Assembly (NCBI GenBank): GCA_011051565.1
Contig: DRKX01000015.1
Coordinates: forward strand, 1-34,706
Origin: Nitrospirota bacterium
Lineage (GTDB): Bacteria > Nitrospirota > Thermodesulfovibrionia > Thermodesulfovibrionales > JdFR-85
DNA: 34,706 bases
Direction of reading: 5' to 3'
The first letter of the stretch is position 1. Each line of letters begins with the position of its first letter. The position numbers were made by a program, and so were the translations under genes. Under the pieces are notes generated by a model, which ran no database searches, had not been told where the DNA came from, and was given only the letters and a program-made list of their open reading frames with translations. This document shows positions 17,675-24,736 of the stretch, one piece after another.

Positions 17675-18059
17675 GACGATGTCCGAGCATTTAGATCTGC
17701 TGAGTACACTCCTGAAACCAAGCTATAGGCCACAGCGACCGCTCGATGATCGCTGGCCGACGGACCATTTCAATCAAGGCCAGGATTGGCTTCTGGATCT
17801 TCGGAACCTGCTGATAGGTCTCATGGAGTTCTACCAACGAAAGGAGCGTCGGCGGATGCGCAGCGATGTCTCTTTTCGGGTTACTCGCGGCTCTACCCTT
17901 GCGACCGAGGCGATTGAACCTCTGGCAGTTCTTTTAACAGATGTTTGCCCCCTGCTCTTTGGGATAATCGGGAGGGGATGTCTTCCGGGCCTTTTGATCC
18001 ACGACAGCCCGCGTGAAGCTGATCATGGGCTCATAATCTACCGGAGTTGTTTAGAGTAA
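17661..18059 (+). pseudogene. Short ORF with C-terminal SMC/Rad50-like ATPase motif, probably an internally deleted remnant
   Basis: A 132-codon frame from ATG 17661, overlapping the end of herA (the track's start at 17502 lies inside herA). The final 70 residues read like the tail of an SMC/Rad50-type ATPase: a signature-like segment (STLATEAIEPLAVLLTDV) and a Walker B/D-loop-like GLLIHDSPREAD. No Walker A and no coiled coil are present, so it cannot be a working ATPase alone. It may have lost its middle by internal deletion, and it ends abruptly (YRSCLE) just where codon usage changes. A complete Rad50-like partner next to NurA-HerA would echo the archaeal Mre11-Rad50-HerA-NurA operon. The identification rests on my reading of motifs, not on a search. 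Confidence 0.5.
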
Positions 18060-18496
18060 AGTAAGAGAGTAAAGGAACTCCTGCCACCAGGAGGGAGCCT
18101 TGCAGTGTATGTCGGGCAGTCGGAGCCAGACAAAAACCTACGGACTTTTCGATTAATATCCCCCCCTGTTTAACAGCCAGGTTGCAGGCGGGTATCCACC
18201 CGACCTGCCTGCGCCGCGTCCTCTGTCCTTCCAGGAAAGCCCGCAAAAAAAACAGCGCGGCAGGCGTTTCGAACTCTTTAGGAGGCGGCCTGTATCACCA
18301 ATGCGGGGGATGTCCCTCGAATGACAAAAGCGGTTTTCTCCCGAGACTGCCTTTGTTTCGGCTGAAGGAAGTCGGAAACATCCTCGGCGGGCTGTGTCGG
18401 GCAACGCCATTATGGGAAGCAAACAAGTGAATGAGTTGCTTCAATGAAGTCCTCGGGCTGGGTATGACCATCGGGCTTTCAGGGCAACAATGCTTC
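18060..18496. other. Junction between defence operon and toxin-antitoxin zone, no gene seen
   Basis: About 440 bases with only chance frames. There is a small hairpin, ctcctg-ccac-caggag (18078-18093), without a T-run, so it is not a convincing terminator. The cysteine- and arginine-rich translations on both strands do not look like real proteins. Base composition and codon style change across this stretch, so it is probably the right-hand edge of the acquired island. Confidence 0.5.
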
Positions 18497-18527
18497 TTGA
18501 CAATTTAGCCACCAAGTGGTTAAATTG
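18497..18527 (+). promoter_or_regulatory. Promoter overlapped by a 12-bp-arm palindrome; leaderless start
   Basis: TTGACA (18497-18502), a 17-bp spacer and TTAAAT (18520-18525) place the transcription start at about 18532, next to the ATG at 18533. No Shine-Dalgarno is present. The palindrome caatttagccac-caa-gtggttaaattg (18501-18527, one mismatch) covers the spacer and the -10 box, so a bound repressor would block the promoter completely. Confidence 0.65.
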
Positions 18528-18532
18528 TAACC

Positions 18533-19792
18533 ATGATAAAGAGACATATCGCTTCGGATATCTTAGATTCCCTCCGGCATTTCCCGGTAGTCCTTCTTAC
18601 CGGGGCAAGGCAGGTCGGCAAATCCACCCTGGCGGAGATGCTCTCGAAGACCAGGTGGAAGGCCGCATACCTTACGCTTGACAGCCGCGTGGTGCTCGAT
18701 GCCGCGCTTGCAGACCCGGACGGGTTCATAAGCGGCACTCCTGTCCCGGCGATAATCGACGAGGTGCAGAGGTCCCCCGACCTCATGCGTGCCATAAAGG
18801 GCGTTGTTGACAGAGACCGCAGGCCCGGGCAGTTCTTGCTTGCCGGCTCTGCCAACCTGATGACCCTTCAAAAGGTCTCGGAGACCCTTGCCGGCAGGGT
18901 GGCGCTCCATGAGCTCCAGCCCTTCATGTGGTCGGAGATAGCCAAGAAGAAGCCGCCCGCCATCCTGCGAGAACTCTTTTCGGCAGAGGACGCGGGGGCG
19001 CTCGCAAGGAAATGGAAGAGGCGCACATTTCCTGACAGGCGAAAGGAGATAGAGAAACTCATAATCGCAGGAGGTTATCCCACCCTGTCGCTTATGAAAT
19101 CGACCAGCGCCCGCAGGCGGTGGTTCGACTCCTACAGGCAGACCTATATCGAAAGGGACATCCGCGACATGGCTGCCATCCAGCACCTGCCTGACTTCGG
19201 CAGGCTCCTGAGCCTCCTTTCATTCAGGACAGGGCAGATGATCAACTTCTCGGAGGTATCGAGGGAGGTGGGCCTGCCGCTCAGCACACTCAAAAGATAC
19301 ATGGACCTCCTCGAGGTCACATACCAGATATATTTCCTGAGACCCTATTTCGTGAACATCGGCAAGCGCCTGATAAAGATGCCGAAGCTCTACTTCGGCG
19401 ACAGCGGCATGGCCTGCCATCTCTCGGCGGTCGAGGACTGGAAGACCCTCGAGCGGCAGGGCAGGGTCGGCAGCATGGTCGAGACATGGGCGGCCTCGGA
19501 ACTGAGAAAGCTCGTATCCCTTGGAGGGGCAAGGTATCAGCTCTATTTCTGGCGCACCTATGCAGGGCGGGAGGTGGACTTTATAATCGAACATGGGGAT
19601 AAGGTCGTTGCTATAGAGGTGAAGTGGTCTCAAAGTCTTGAGAACTCCGACCTCGCAGGGCTCAAGGACTGCGCCGGCGACCTGAAGGGAAGGCACGTCC
19701 TGTCGGTTCTCCTCTATCCAGGAACGGAACTTGTCGCTGTTGATAAGCAGACCATTGCAATGCCTTTTGGGGTCTTCTTCGGGGTTGATTGA
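18533..19792 (+). CDS. AAA_14/DUF4143 family ATPase
   Basis: A 419-aa P-loop ATPase. Walker A is GARQVGKST (24-32), Walker B is AIIDEVQRSPD, sensor-like FLLAGSAN and ALHELQPFMWSE follow, and a helical/winged region lies in the middle (SEVSREVGLPLSTLKRYMDLL). The C-terminal DUF4143 domain contains REVDFIIE and VAIEVKWS, a PD-(D/E)XK-like fold (Asp, then Glu-x-Lys). This family is very widespread in bacteria and archaea, often in accessory zones, with no settled function. The codon style (AGG, ATA) is like the right-hand chromosome rather than the defence operon. Its own promoter shows that it is not part of that operon. It is complete in length. Confidence 0.88.
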   Translation: MIKRHIASDILDSLRHFPVVLLTGARQVGKSTLAEMLSKTRWKAAYLTLDSRVVLDAALADPDGFISGTPVPAIIDEVQRSPDLMRAIKGVVDRDRRPGQFLLAGSANLMTLQKVSETLAGRVALHELQPFMWSEIAKKKPPAILRELFSAEDAGALARKWKRRTFPDRRKEIEKLIIAGGYPTLSLMKSTSARRRWFDSYRQTYIERDIRDMAAIQHLPDFGRLLSLLSFRTGQMINFSEVSREVGLPLSTLKRYMDLLEVTYQIYFLRPYFVNIGKRLIKMPKLYFGDSGMACHLSAVEDWKTLERQGRVGSMVETWAASELRKLVSLGGARYQLYFWRTYAGREVDFIIEHGDKVVAIEVKWSQSLENSDLAGLKDCAGDLKGRHVLSVLLYPGTELVAVDKQTIAMPFGVFFGVD

Positions 19793-19837
19793 TGATGGAT
19801 AAAGGAAAAATCGTGCCCTTCCGACCGGCTGAGCCTT

Positions 19838-19999
19838 TTACAAAGGAGGCCAAGGAGAGATGGTCTTGAGCGAGGGCTTGAGCTCCGGCAAGACGACCCG
19901 CTTTGCCTTCTTCCAGTCTACATAATCGGTCGAGTCGCGGGTGGCCCAGAACTCCCTCTCCTCGTCTTCGTTCTTGAATTTAGGAACCCTCTTTTTCAT
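19838..19999 (-). pseudogene. Truncated CopG/BrnA-like antitoxin
   Basis: A 53-aa minus-strand frame, too short for the track. It starts MKKRVPKFKNEDEEREFWAT, then DYVDWKKAKRVVLPELKPSLKTIS. This is the typical N-terminal two thirds of small CopG/BrnA-type antitoxins, where KTIS is normally followed by a ribbon-helix-helix segment of about 25 residues. Here the frame instead ends within five codons (PWPPL stop), so the DNA-binding part is missing. An AGGAGGG lies about 12 bases upstream. No cognate BrnT-like toxin is adjacent; the upstream gene is a PIN toxin. It is probably a deletion remnant. Confidence 0.65.
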
Positions 20000-20027
20000 T
20001 GTACCTGTAGACCCTCCTTTATACCCC

Positions 20028-20450
20028 TTATTTTACATCCTCAACCCACACAACATGTTTCCTGAACTTGCCGTTCTTGAGACCGTCATAGAGCCGCCGG
20101 TCTGCGGTCACCATCCTACCCTTGATAAGGGCTGCAAGGGCAACGTAGAGGCAGTCGTATATGCTCTGTCCCGTCTGGTTGGCGAAGGCGAAGGCTGAGT
20201 CAAGAAATGAAGTGAATGAATGATGCTGTATGGGATACCGTCGGAGTGCGTCCCTCAACTGCAGTGCCTCCTCCGTGGTGACGACACCGCGCCGCGTCCA
20301 TTTGCAGATTATGCTGTCCAGCTCTAAGAGCAGGAAATCAGGGGCGTGGAGCCGGTTTTTCTCCCTTAGGACCGAAAGCGCAGCCTCGCTGTGCTCCTCC
20401 TCGATGAACCATTTCGCCACCACGCTTGCATCGACAATGAATACGCTCAC
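20028..20450 (-). CDS. PIN-domain toxin, VapC-like (module 1)
   Basis: A 140-aa PIN-domain ribonuclease. The acidic metal-binding residues are visible as Asp7 (FIVDASV), Glu43, Asp99 (SIYDCLYVALA) and Asp117 (VTADRRL), the complete PIN quartet. Such toxins cut tRNA or other RNA when the antitoxin is degraded. Its ATG overlaps the last 4 bases of the antitoxin gene upstream, the usual coupling of type II pairs. It appears intact. Confidence 0.88.
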   Translation of the reverse strand: MSVFIVDASVVAKWFIEEEHSEAALSVLREKNRLHAPDFLLLELDSIICKWTRRGVVTTEEALQLRDALRRYPIQHHSFTSFLDSAFAFANQTGQSIYDCLYVALAALIKGRMVTADRRLYDGLKNGKFRKHVVWVEDVK

Positions 20451-20686
20451 CGTACCCGGTCCTCGTGGATAAGTTCGACCGTGTCGGGGAACCTCCTGCC
20501 TTTGAACCTCTGACGGAATTCTTCGCAGATCTTCCGGGCGGTCTCCACATCCACCCTGGGCTCAAGGGCGGCCTGCTCCAGGATAAGCTTCACCTCACTC
20601 TGAAGAGAACGCCCCTCCTCCATGGCGCGCTTTTTAAGGCGCTCTACAACCTCCTTGCTCAGGTTGCGAACCAGTATCTGTGCCAT
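20447..20686 (-). CDS. FitA-like ribbon-helix-helix antitoxin (module 1)
   Basis: A 79-aa antitoxin. The N-terminal MAQILVRNLSKEVVERLKKRA followed by GRSLQSEVKLILEQAA is the ribbon-helix-helix DNA-binding fold of FitA/VapB-type proteins. The C-terminal tail (RFKGRRFPDTVELIHEDRVR) should wrap the PIN toxin. GGGAGG lies 8 bases before the ATG. It should neutralise the neighbouring toxin and repress its own promoter, where a perfect palindrome overlaps the -10 box. Confidence 0.85.
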   Translation of the reverse strand: MAQILVRNLSKEVVERLKKRAMEEGRSLQSEVKLILEQAALEPRVDVETARKICEEFRQRFKGRRFPDTVELIHEDRVR

Positions 20687-20709
20687 GACTTAGCCTCCCA
20701 CACACATAA

Positions 20710-20748
20710 TGCTATCATTATGATAGCAAGAGGCCCTGTCCTTGTCAA
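20710..20748 (-). promoter_or_regulatory. Promoter and perfect palindromic operator of TA module 1
   Basis: On the minus strand TTGACA (20748-20743), a 17-bp spacer and TATCAT (20725-20720) form a near-consensus promoter. The palindrome tgctatcat-t-atgatagca (20710-20728), with perfect 9-bp arms, covers the -10 box. This is the expected site for autorepression by the antitoxin or the toxin-antitoxin complex. Confidence 0.75.
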
Positions 20749-20762
20749 CTTTATTGCTGGAT

Positions 20763-20998
20763 TTGCCGACTCCGCAAGCATCCGGTTGAACTCCTGTATC
20801 TGTCTTGCTTGGTCAGGTATCATAAGAAGCGGCCTCAGGCGGCGTTCCGAAAAATACCGGATTGCCCTCTGGTCATCCAGCCCCGGAAGAGTCCTCTGAA
20901 TCTCCTCCGGGAGCTTCAGGAGCCCCATCACCTGACACACCCTTGCTCGTGTAATCCCCAGTTCCCTTGCTATATCGGCCTGTGAATCGATTTCTTTT
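20763..20998 (-). pseudogene. Remnant of a ParB-like HTH gene (copy 1)
   Basis: The minus-strand translation contains SQADIARELGITRARVCQVMGLLKLPEEIQ, a ParB/KorB-type helix-turn-helix, followed by the tail LPGLDDQRAIRYFSERRLRPL. It lacks an N-terminal half, because the upstream end runs directly into the stop of the next PIN gene. Similar HTH tails occur in recombinase-linked genes, but that link is from memory. The central 103 bp recur almost exactly at 21765-21867. Confidence 0.55.
20814..20916. repeat. 103-bp direct repeat, copy 1
   Basis: This stretch matches 21765-21867 in the same orientation at 100 of 103 positions (three substitutions, no gaps, compared by eye). It encodes part of a ParB-like HTH gene tail on the minus strand. 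Each copy lies 130-165 bp upstream of a different VapBC-type module. Confidence 0.85.
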
Positions 20999-21397
20999 TT
21001 ATATCCTTAGCACCTTCAGCCTGGTGCATGCCCTAATGAGCTCAAAATCGCTGTCCTTGTGAAGGAGGGTCAGGTTGTTCTCCATGCATATGGCGGCGAT
21101 GATGCAGTCGACGGTCTTTCTTACGGTCTTGCCCCTTTTTCTGCAATCTCTGTAAATCCCGGCCGCCTTCAGGTAGGTCTCCGTGCCCTTCGGCCTATGG
21201 ATCGGGAGTTCCAGAAGATAGTCCTTCACCCTCTTGAAGTCCTTGTCCTCCTTTATCCCCTGGAGGATTTCGGTAAGAATTATCTCGGTGATGGAAATGT
21301 CTTCCTCTTCTTCAATGAGCCTGTGAAGGGCATGGCGCTCCTTGGAGTGTGCGCCATTCAGAAAATCTATCCAGACGCTCGTGTCGACAAGGATCAT
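20999..21397 (-). CDS. vapC: PIN-domain toxin, VapC-like (module 2)
   Basis: A 132-aa PIN ribonuclease with all acidic positions visible: Asp5 (MILVDTSVWIDFL), Glu43 (TEILQG), Asp97 (TVDCIIAA) and Asp115/Asp117 (HKDSDF). The opening LVDTSVWIDF is classical for VapC. It shares a 4-bp overlap with the antitoxin gene upstream. It is unrelated in detail to module 1, so the two modules were acquired independently rather than by a recent duplication of the toxin. Confidence 0.9.
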   Translation of the reverse strand: MILVDTSVWIDFLNGAHSKERHALHRLIEEEEDISITEIILTEILQGIKEDKDFKRVKDYLLELPIHRPKGTETYLKAAGIYRDCRKRGKTVRKTVDCIIAAICMENNLTLLHKDSDFELIRACTRLKVLRI

Positions 21398-21600
21398 ACT
21401 CTGTCTCTGCTTTTCCTCATCTCATCGAGGTTGCCCTGCCACTCGACCTTGCCTTCAAGCTCAAGGAGCTTTTTCCGCTTGAACCTCTTTACGAGTTCCT
21501 CAAGGGCGTAGTTCACAAGCTCTTTTTTGGTCTTTTTATGGGTGAGTTTCATGGCCTCGTCCACGAGCTTCTCGTCAAGCTCGATATTCGTTCTTAACAT
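21394..21600 (-). CDS. vapB: VapB-family antitoxin (module 2)
   Basis: A 68-aa antitoxin of the VapB (DUF2191-like) type. MLRTNIELDEKLVDEAMKLT plus KKTKKELVNYALEELVKR is the ribbon-helix-helix, and WQGNLDEMRKSRDRV is the toxin-binding tail. GGAGGA sits just upstream of the ATG. It pairs with the PIN toxin that follows with a 4-bp overlap. Confidence 0.87.
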   Translation of the reverse strand: MLRTNIELDEKLVDEAMKLTHKKTKKELVNYALEELVKRFKRKKLLELEGKVEWQGNLDEMRKSRDRV

Positions 21601-21621
21601 AGCGGTATCCTCCTCCGATTA

Positions 21622-21652
21622 CATACACCAAATATAGCATATTTATGTGTGT
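21622..21652 (-). promoter_or_regulatory. Palindromic operator-like site upstream of vapB
   Basis: The core aaatat-agc-atattt (21630-21644) is a perfect 6-bp inverted repeat. It extends imperfectly outward as acacac/gtgtgt-type flanks. It lies 22-52 bp before the vapB start, as expected for autoregulation. No clear consensus promoter could be picked with confidence. Confidence 0.45.
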
Positions 21653-21727
21653 GTAGCAAGGGGGATTTTTTGAACGATACGGGCATCGGTCGCGGAATGA
21701 GTGGAAGACAAAGTCTGCACCCTTTCA

Positions 21728-21890
21728 AGCATCCTATTGAACTTCCTCACCTGCTCATCCGGGCCAGGTATCATAAGAAGCGGCCTTAGGCGGCGTTCCG
21801 AAAAATACCGGTTTGCCCTCTGGTCATCCAGCCCCGGAAGAGTCCTCTGAATCTCCTCCGGAAGCTTGGGAGTGCCGGTTAACTCGATCG
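21728..21890 (-). pseudogene. Remnant of a ParB-like HTH gene (copy 2)
   Basis: The minus-strand translation is KLPEEIQRTLPGLDDQRANRYFSERRLRPLLMIP and then FNRML, the same tail as copy 1. The helix-turn-helix in front of it is missing: homology begins sharply at KLPEEIQ. It is a shorter fragment than copy 1 and cannot be functional. Confidence 0.55.
21765..21867. repeat. 103-bp direct repeat, copy 2
   Basis: Second copy of the 20814-20916 repeat, same orientation, three substitutions. The two copies are 951 bp apart and bracket toxin-antitoxin module 2. Confidence 0.85.
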
Positions 21891-21982
21891 GCCTGGACAA
21901 GCAGACTGACAAGTATACTTTGTATGTTATTGTTCATCGTTTAGATGATATTCCGACATAAACTCTGTACCAGTATAATTGA

Positions 21983-22019
21983 TATGCCATATTTCCCTTT
22001 TTCTGAGAATTATGGCATA
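21983..22019 (+). promoter_or_regulatory. Inverted repeat operator upstream of abiEi
   Basis: tatgccata (21983-21991) and tatggcata (22011-22019) are perfect reverse complements across a 19-bp spacer. The second arm ends 11 bases before the abiEi ATG. AbiEi antitoxins are known to bind inverted repeats in their own promoter and bend it, so this is the expected autoregulatory site. The start codon has no Shine-Dalgarno (ctaaatatactATG), so a very short or leaderless transcript is possible. Confidence 0.65.
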
Positions 22020-22030
22020 CTAAATATACT

Positions 22031-22837
22031 ATGGAAGATATCTTAGGCTTAGGTAAGGGGGACAGGAAACGACTGTCTGCTGTATTACGGGAGACGAAAG
22101 GGACTATTACTGTCCGGGAAGCGGCGGAGATATTGAAAGTCCCTCGGTTCGATGCAGCAAAGATGCTTTCCCGCTGGACTAAGAGGGGCTGGCTTTCCCG
22201 TGTCCGCCGTGGTCTCTATATTCGGGTACCGCTTGAATCACGAACAGCGGACATTCCGCTGGAAGACCCGTGGGTAATCGCTGACCGGTTATTCTCGCCC
22301 TGTTACATCGGAGGCTGGACGGCAGCCGAATATTGGGGCCTTACAGAGCAGATATTCCGTACTGTTGTTGTTATGACCTCAAGACAGGTGAGAGACCGCA
22401 CCCCTATCATAAAAGGGACAAACTTCTTGATTCGCACTATTTCACAAAAGGCGTTGTTCGGAACCAAACCGGTCTGGAGGGGACAGATAAAAGTATCGGT
22501 TTCCGATCCGGAGCGGACGATTCTCGATATGCTGGATGCTCCAAAGCTTGCTGGTGGGATTCGGCCGACGGCAGATATTCTTTCGAACTACCTGAAATCA
22601 GAAAAGATGAATCTTGAGCTTTTAATTTCGTATGCTGAACGCTTAGGGAACGGTGCCGTCTTTAAGAGGCTTGGCTTTCTGCTGGAGCGCCTTGCGCCTG
22701 AGCAGAAGGGCTTCATTAAGAAGTGCAGGACAATGCTGACAAAGGGCAATGCAAAGCTCGACCCGGCATTGAAGGCCGAGCAACTGGTAACCCGATGGCG
22801 GCTATGGGTGCCGGAGAGTTGGGCAAAGGAAGGCTAA
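22031..22837 (+). CDS. abiEi: AbiEi-type antitoxin / transcriptional regulator (type IV TA)
   Basis: A 268-aa protein. The N-terminal winged helix-turn-helix is visible as TITVREAAEILKVPRFDAAKMLSRW then GWLSRVRRGLYIRVPL, the typical opening of AbiEi. The larger C-terminal domain includes YIGGWTAAEYWGLTEQIF and SDPERTILDMLD, both characteristic of the family. AbiEi represses its operon and counters the AbiEii nucleotidyltransferase without a stable complex. The AbiEii gene starts at the base after its stop. The system is known for abortive infection against phage. Confidence 0.88.
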   Translation: MEDILGLGKGDRKRLSAVLRETKGTITVREAAEILKVPRFDAAKMLSRWTKRGWLSRVRRGLYIRVPLESRTADIPLEDPWVIADRLFSPCYIGGWTAAEYWGLTEQIFRTVVVMTSRQVRDRTPIIKGTNFLIRTISQKALFGTKPVWRGQIKVSVSDPERTILDMLDAPKLAGGIRPTADILSNYLKSEKMNLELLISYAERLGNGAVFKRLGFLLERLAPEQKGFIKKCRTMLTKGNAKLDPALKAEQLVTRWRLWVPESWAKEG

Positions 22838-24283
22838 GTGATCGACCGGCAGGAAATAAGCGACTTCTCAAGGGAATTCGGCCTTGCCGCCAATGTCATC
22901 GAGAAAGACTATGTCCTGGGATGGCTGTTAGCGGGAATCTCCGGTCATCCTGAACTCGGCTCAAGCTGGATATTTAAAGGAGGAACGTGCCTGAAGAAGT
23001 GCTACTTCGAGACATACCGTTTTTCAGAAGACCTTGATTTCACGGTCGTGCAATCCGATCATCAAGACGAGGCCTTTCTTGTCGAGGCGTTCAAGCAGAT
23101 CGCTGATTGGGTCTACGACGCCTCCGGCATAGAAATTCCCCATGAGCTGATCCGTTTTGATGTCTATACAAATCCTCGCGGTAAGATGTCTGTTCAGGGC
23201 AGGATTGGATATAGAGGGCCCCTAAGGCCTGGCGGTGATTTGCCGCGCGTTAAGCTGGATTTGATTGGTGACGAGTTGCTGGTTTTGGACCCTTCAAGCC
23301 GAGAAGTGCATCATCCTTATACCGATAGGCCGAATGGTGGAATATCTGTCCGGTGCTTCAGTTTCGAAGAAGTATTTGCGGAAAAAATCAGGGCATTGGC
23401 TGAACGCTTAAGACCTCGAGACCTCTATGATGTAATCCATCTCTTCCGTCACGACAGCACAAAACATAGCCGGGAGTTGATTTTGTCCACACTTGAAAAG
23501 AAGTGCGCCTTCAAAGGCATACCGCTGCCGACACTGGAGTTTCTTGCAGACAAACCAGAACGGGCCGAGCTTGAAACTGAATGGGAAAACATGCTCTGGC
23601 ATCAAGTGCCCGTATTGCCGCCCTTCGAGCAATTCTGGCAGGAGCTTCCGCAGATATTCGATTGGCTCTATCGTACCATCGTTAAGCCTGCACCTTCAGC
23701 CATGCCGGCTATGGGGCGTGCAGTTGATGTATCATGGCATCCGCCAGCTATGGCTCAAGCATGGCACGCGTCAGTTCCGCTTGAGCTGATTCGTTATGCC
23801 GCTGCAAACCGCCTTTGTGTCCAACTGAACTATACAGATGCAAAGGGAATTCAAAAGAACCCGGTCATAGAGCCATATTCTCTGCGCCGCACCAAGGACG
23901 GCAACCTTCTTCTCTATGCCGTGAAGTATGAGTCCGGGGAGGATAGGGCATATAGAGTCGATAGGATTCGGGGCGCAAAGGTTACGAAAATATCGTTTAT
24001 CCCCCGATACGTGGTTGAGCTGACAACACCCGGAATTATTTCCGCACCTCCCCTTACGAGGACACGCAAGACAGGTATTACAGGGAACACTGCTACAAGA
24101 AAGCCGAAGAAGAGGACTTCAGGTTTTGGGAGCTACGGACCGAAATATGTCTTCAGATGCATGATATGCGGCAGGAAGTTCACCCGAAAATCGTATGATG
24201 CGGCATTAAATCAACACAAGAATAGGCAGGGGTATCCGTGTCCCGGTCGAACCGGCATTTATGTAACCACAAAGTACCAGTAG
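22838..24283 (+). CDS. abiEii: AbiEii nucleotidyltransferase toxin with WYL-like and zinc-finger-like C-terminal extensions
   Basis: A 481-aa protein. The N-terminal 280 residues are an AbiEii toxin: FKGGTCLKK (46-54) and SEDLDF with Asp65 and Asp67 are the nucleotidyltransferase motifs, and AEKIRALAERLRPRDLYDV is the conserved helical motif. Unlike simple AbiEii (about 300 aa), it continues with a segment like a WYL domain (about 311-400: ELIRYAAANRLCVQLNYTD, IEPYSLRR, YRVDRIRGAKV). It then has a CCHC-type putative zinc finger, Cys441-x2-Cys444-x15-His460-x7-Cys468. It uses GTG as start with AAGGAAGG upstream. WYL domains often sense nucleic-acid ligands, so these parts may control the toxin (inference). 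Confidence 0.85.
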   Translation: MIDRQEISDFSREFGLAANVIEKDYVLGWLLAGISGHPELGSSWIFKGGTCLKKCYFETYRFSEDLDFTVVQSDHQDEAFLVEAFKQIADWVYDASGIEIPHELIRFDVYTNPRGKMSVQGRIGYRGPLRPGGDLPRVKLDLIGDELLVLDPSSREVHHPYTDRPNGGISVRCFSFEEVFAEKIRALAERLRPRDLYDVIHLFRHDSTKHSRELILSTLEKKCAFKGIPLPTLEFLADKPERAELETEWENMLWHQVPVLPPFEQFWQELPQIFDWLYRTIVKPAPSAMPAMGRAVDVSWHPPAMAQAWHASVPLELIRYAAANRLCVQLNYTDAKGIQKNPVIEPYSLRRTKDGNLLLYAVKYESGEDRAYRVDRIRGAKVTKISFIPRYVVELTTPGIISAPPLTRTRKTGITGNTATRKPKKRTSGFGSYGPKYVFRCMICGRKFTRKSYDAALNQHKNRQGYPCPGRTGIYVTTKYQ

Positions 24284-24736
24284 GTTGGTACTTCGAACTT
24301 CTCCATCAACCCGTCAATTACCTCATCCCTCTCCTTGGCAGATTCAAGCCCGGCTATCCTGAGAAGGGTCTTCCCGGAGAACAGTCTGATCAGGGCCTCG
24401 TCCTTGCAATGCCTCATGTAGGCCACAAAGTCCTCGGGTAGAAGATCGACTATCTTCATGAGCTGGGATGTTCTGGCCCGTGGAGACCTTGAAGTGCTGG
24501 TTTGCGTGCCGGAAATTTCTTTCAGGGCCATCAGTAAGGAATGCCTTGACCTTGAGGACCTCGGCGATGATATTCTTGGGTGCCGGCTTTGGAAGCGGTG
24601 GCTCTTCCGGCAGAGGTTCGCCGAAAACTATCCGGATGTGCCTTCCACGGTACTTGTACATTCTTGTAGGCAGCTGAACCGTCTTGCTTTTTGCGCATAG
24701 TTTCTCGTCCCACTCGAGAGGCGATCGAGTAAGCAT
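24259..24736 (-). pseudogene. Frameshifted gene of unknown function
   Basis: A minus-strand gene with GGGAGG 10 bases before ATG 24736 opens as MLTRSPLEWDEKLCAK and continues through RGRHIRIVFGEPLPEEPPLPKP. At about 24470-24500 plausible coding switches to another frame, reading SQLMKIVDLLPEDFVAYMRH to the end (PTYWYFVVT stop at 24259). Read together, the parts would give about 158 residues. I do not recognise the family. The end overlaps the 3' end of abiEii by 25 bp on the opposite strand. Either the gene is broken or one base is missing in the assembly. Confidence 0.45.

Noticed and set aside
596-18059. Assignment as BREX, DISARM or classical Druantia
   Set aside because: No PglZ or BrxC-like protein, no DUF1998 helicase pair, and no giant DruE helicase; only DruA matches one of these systems.
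18078-18093. Hairpin as terminator of the defence operon
   Set aside because: The 6-bp stem is weak and is not followed by a T-run.
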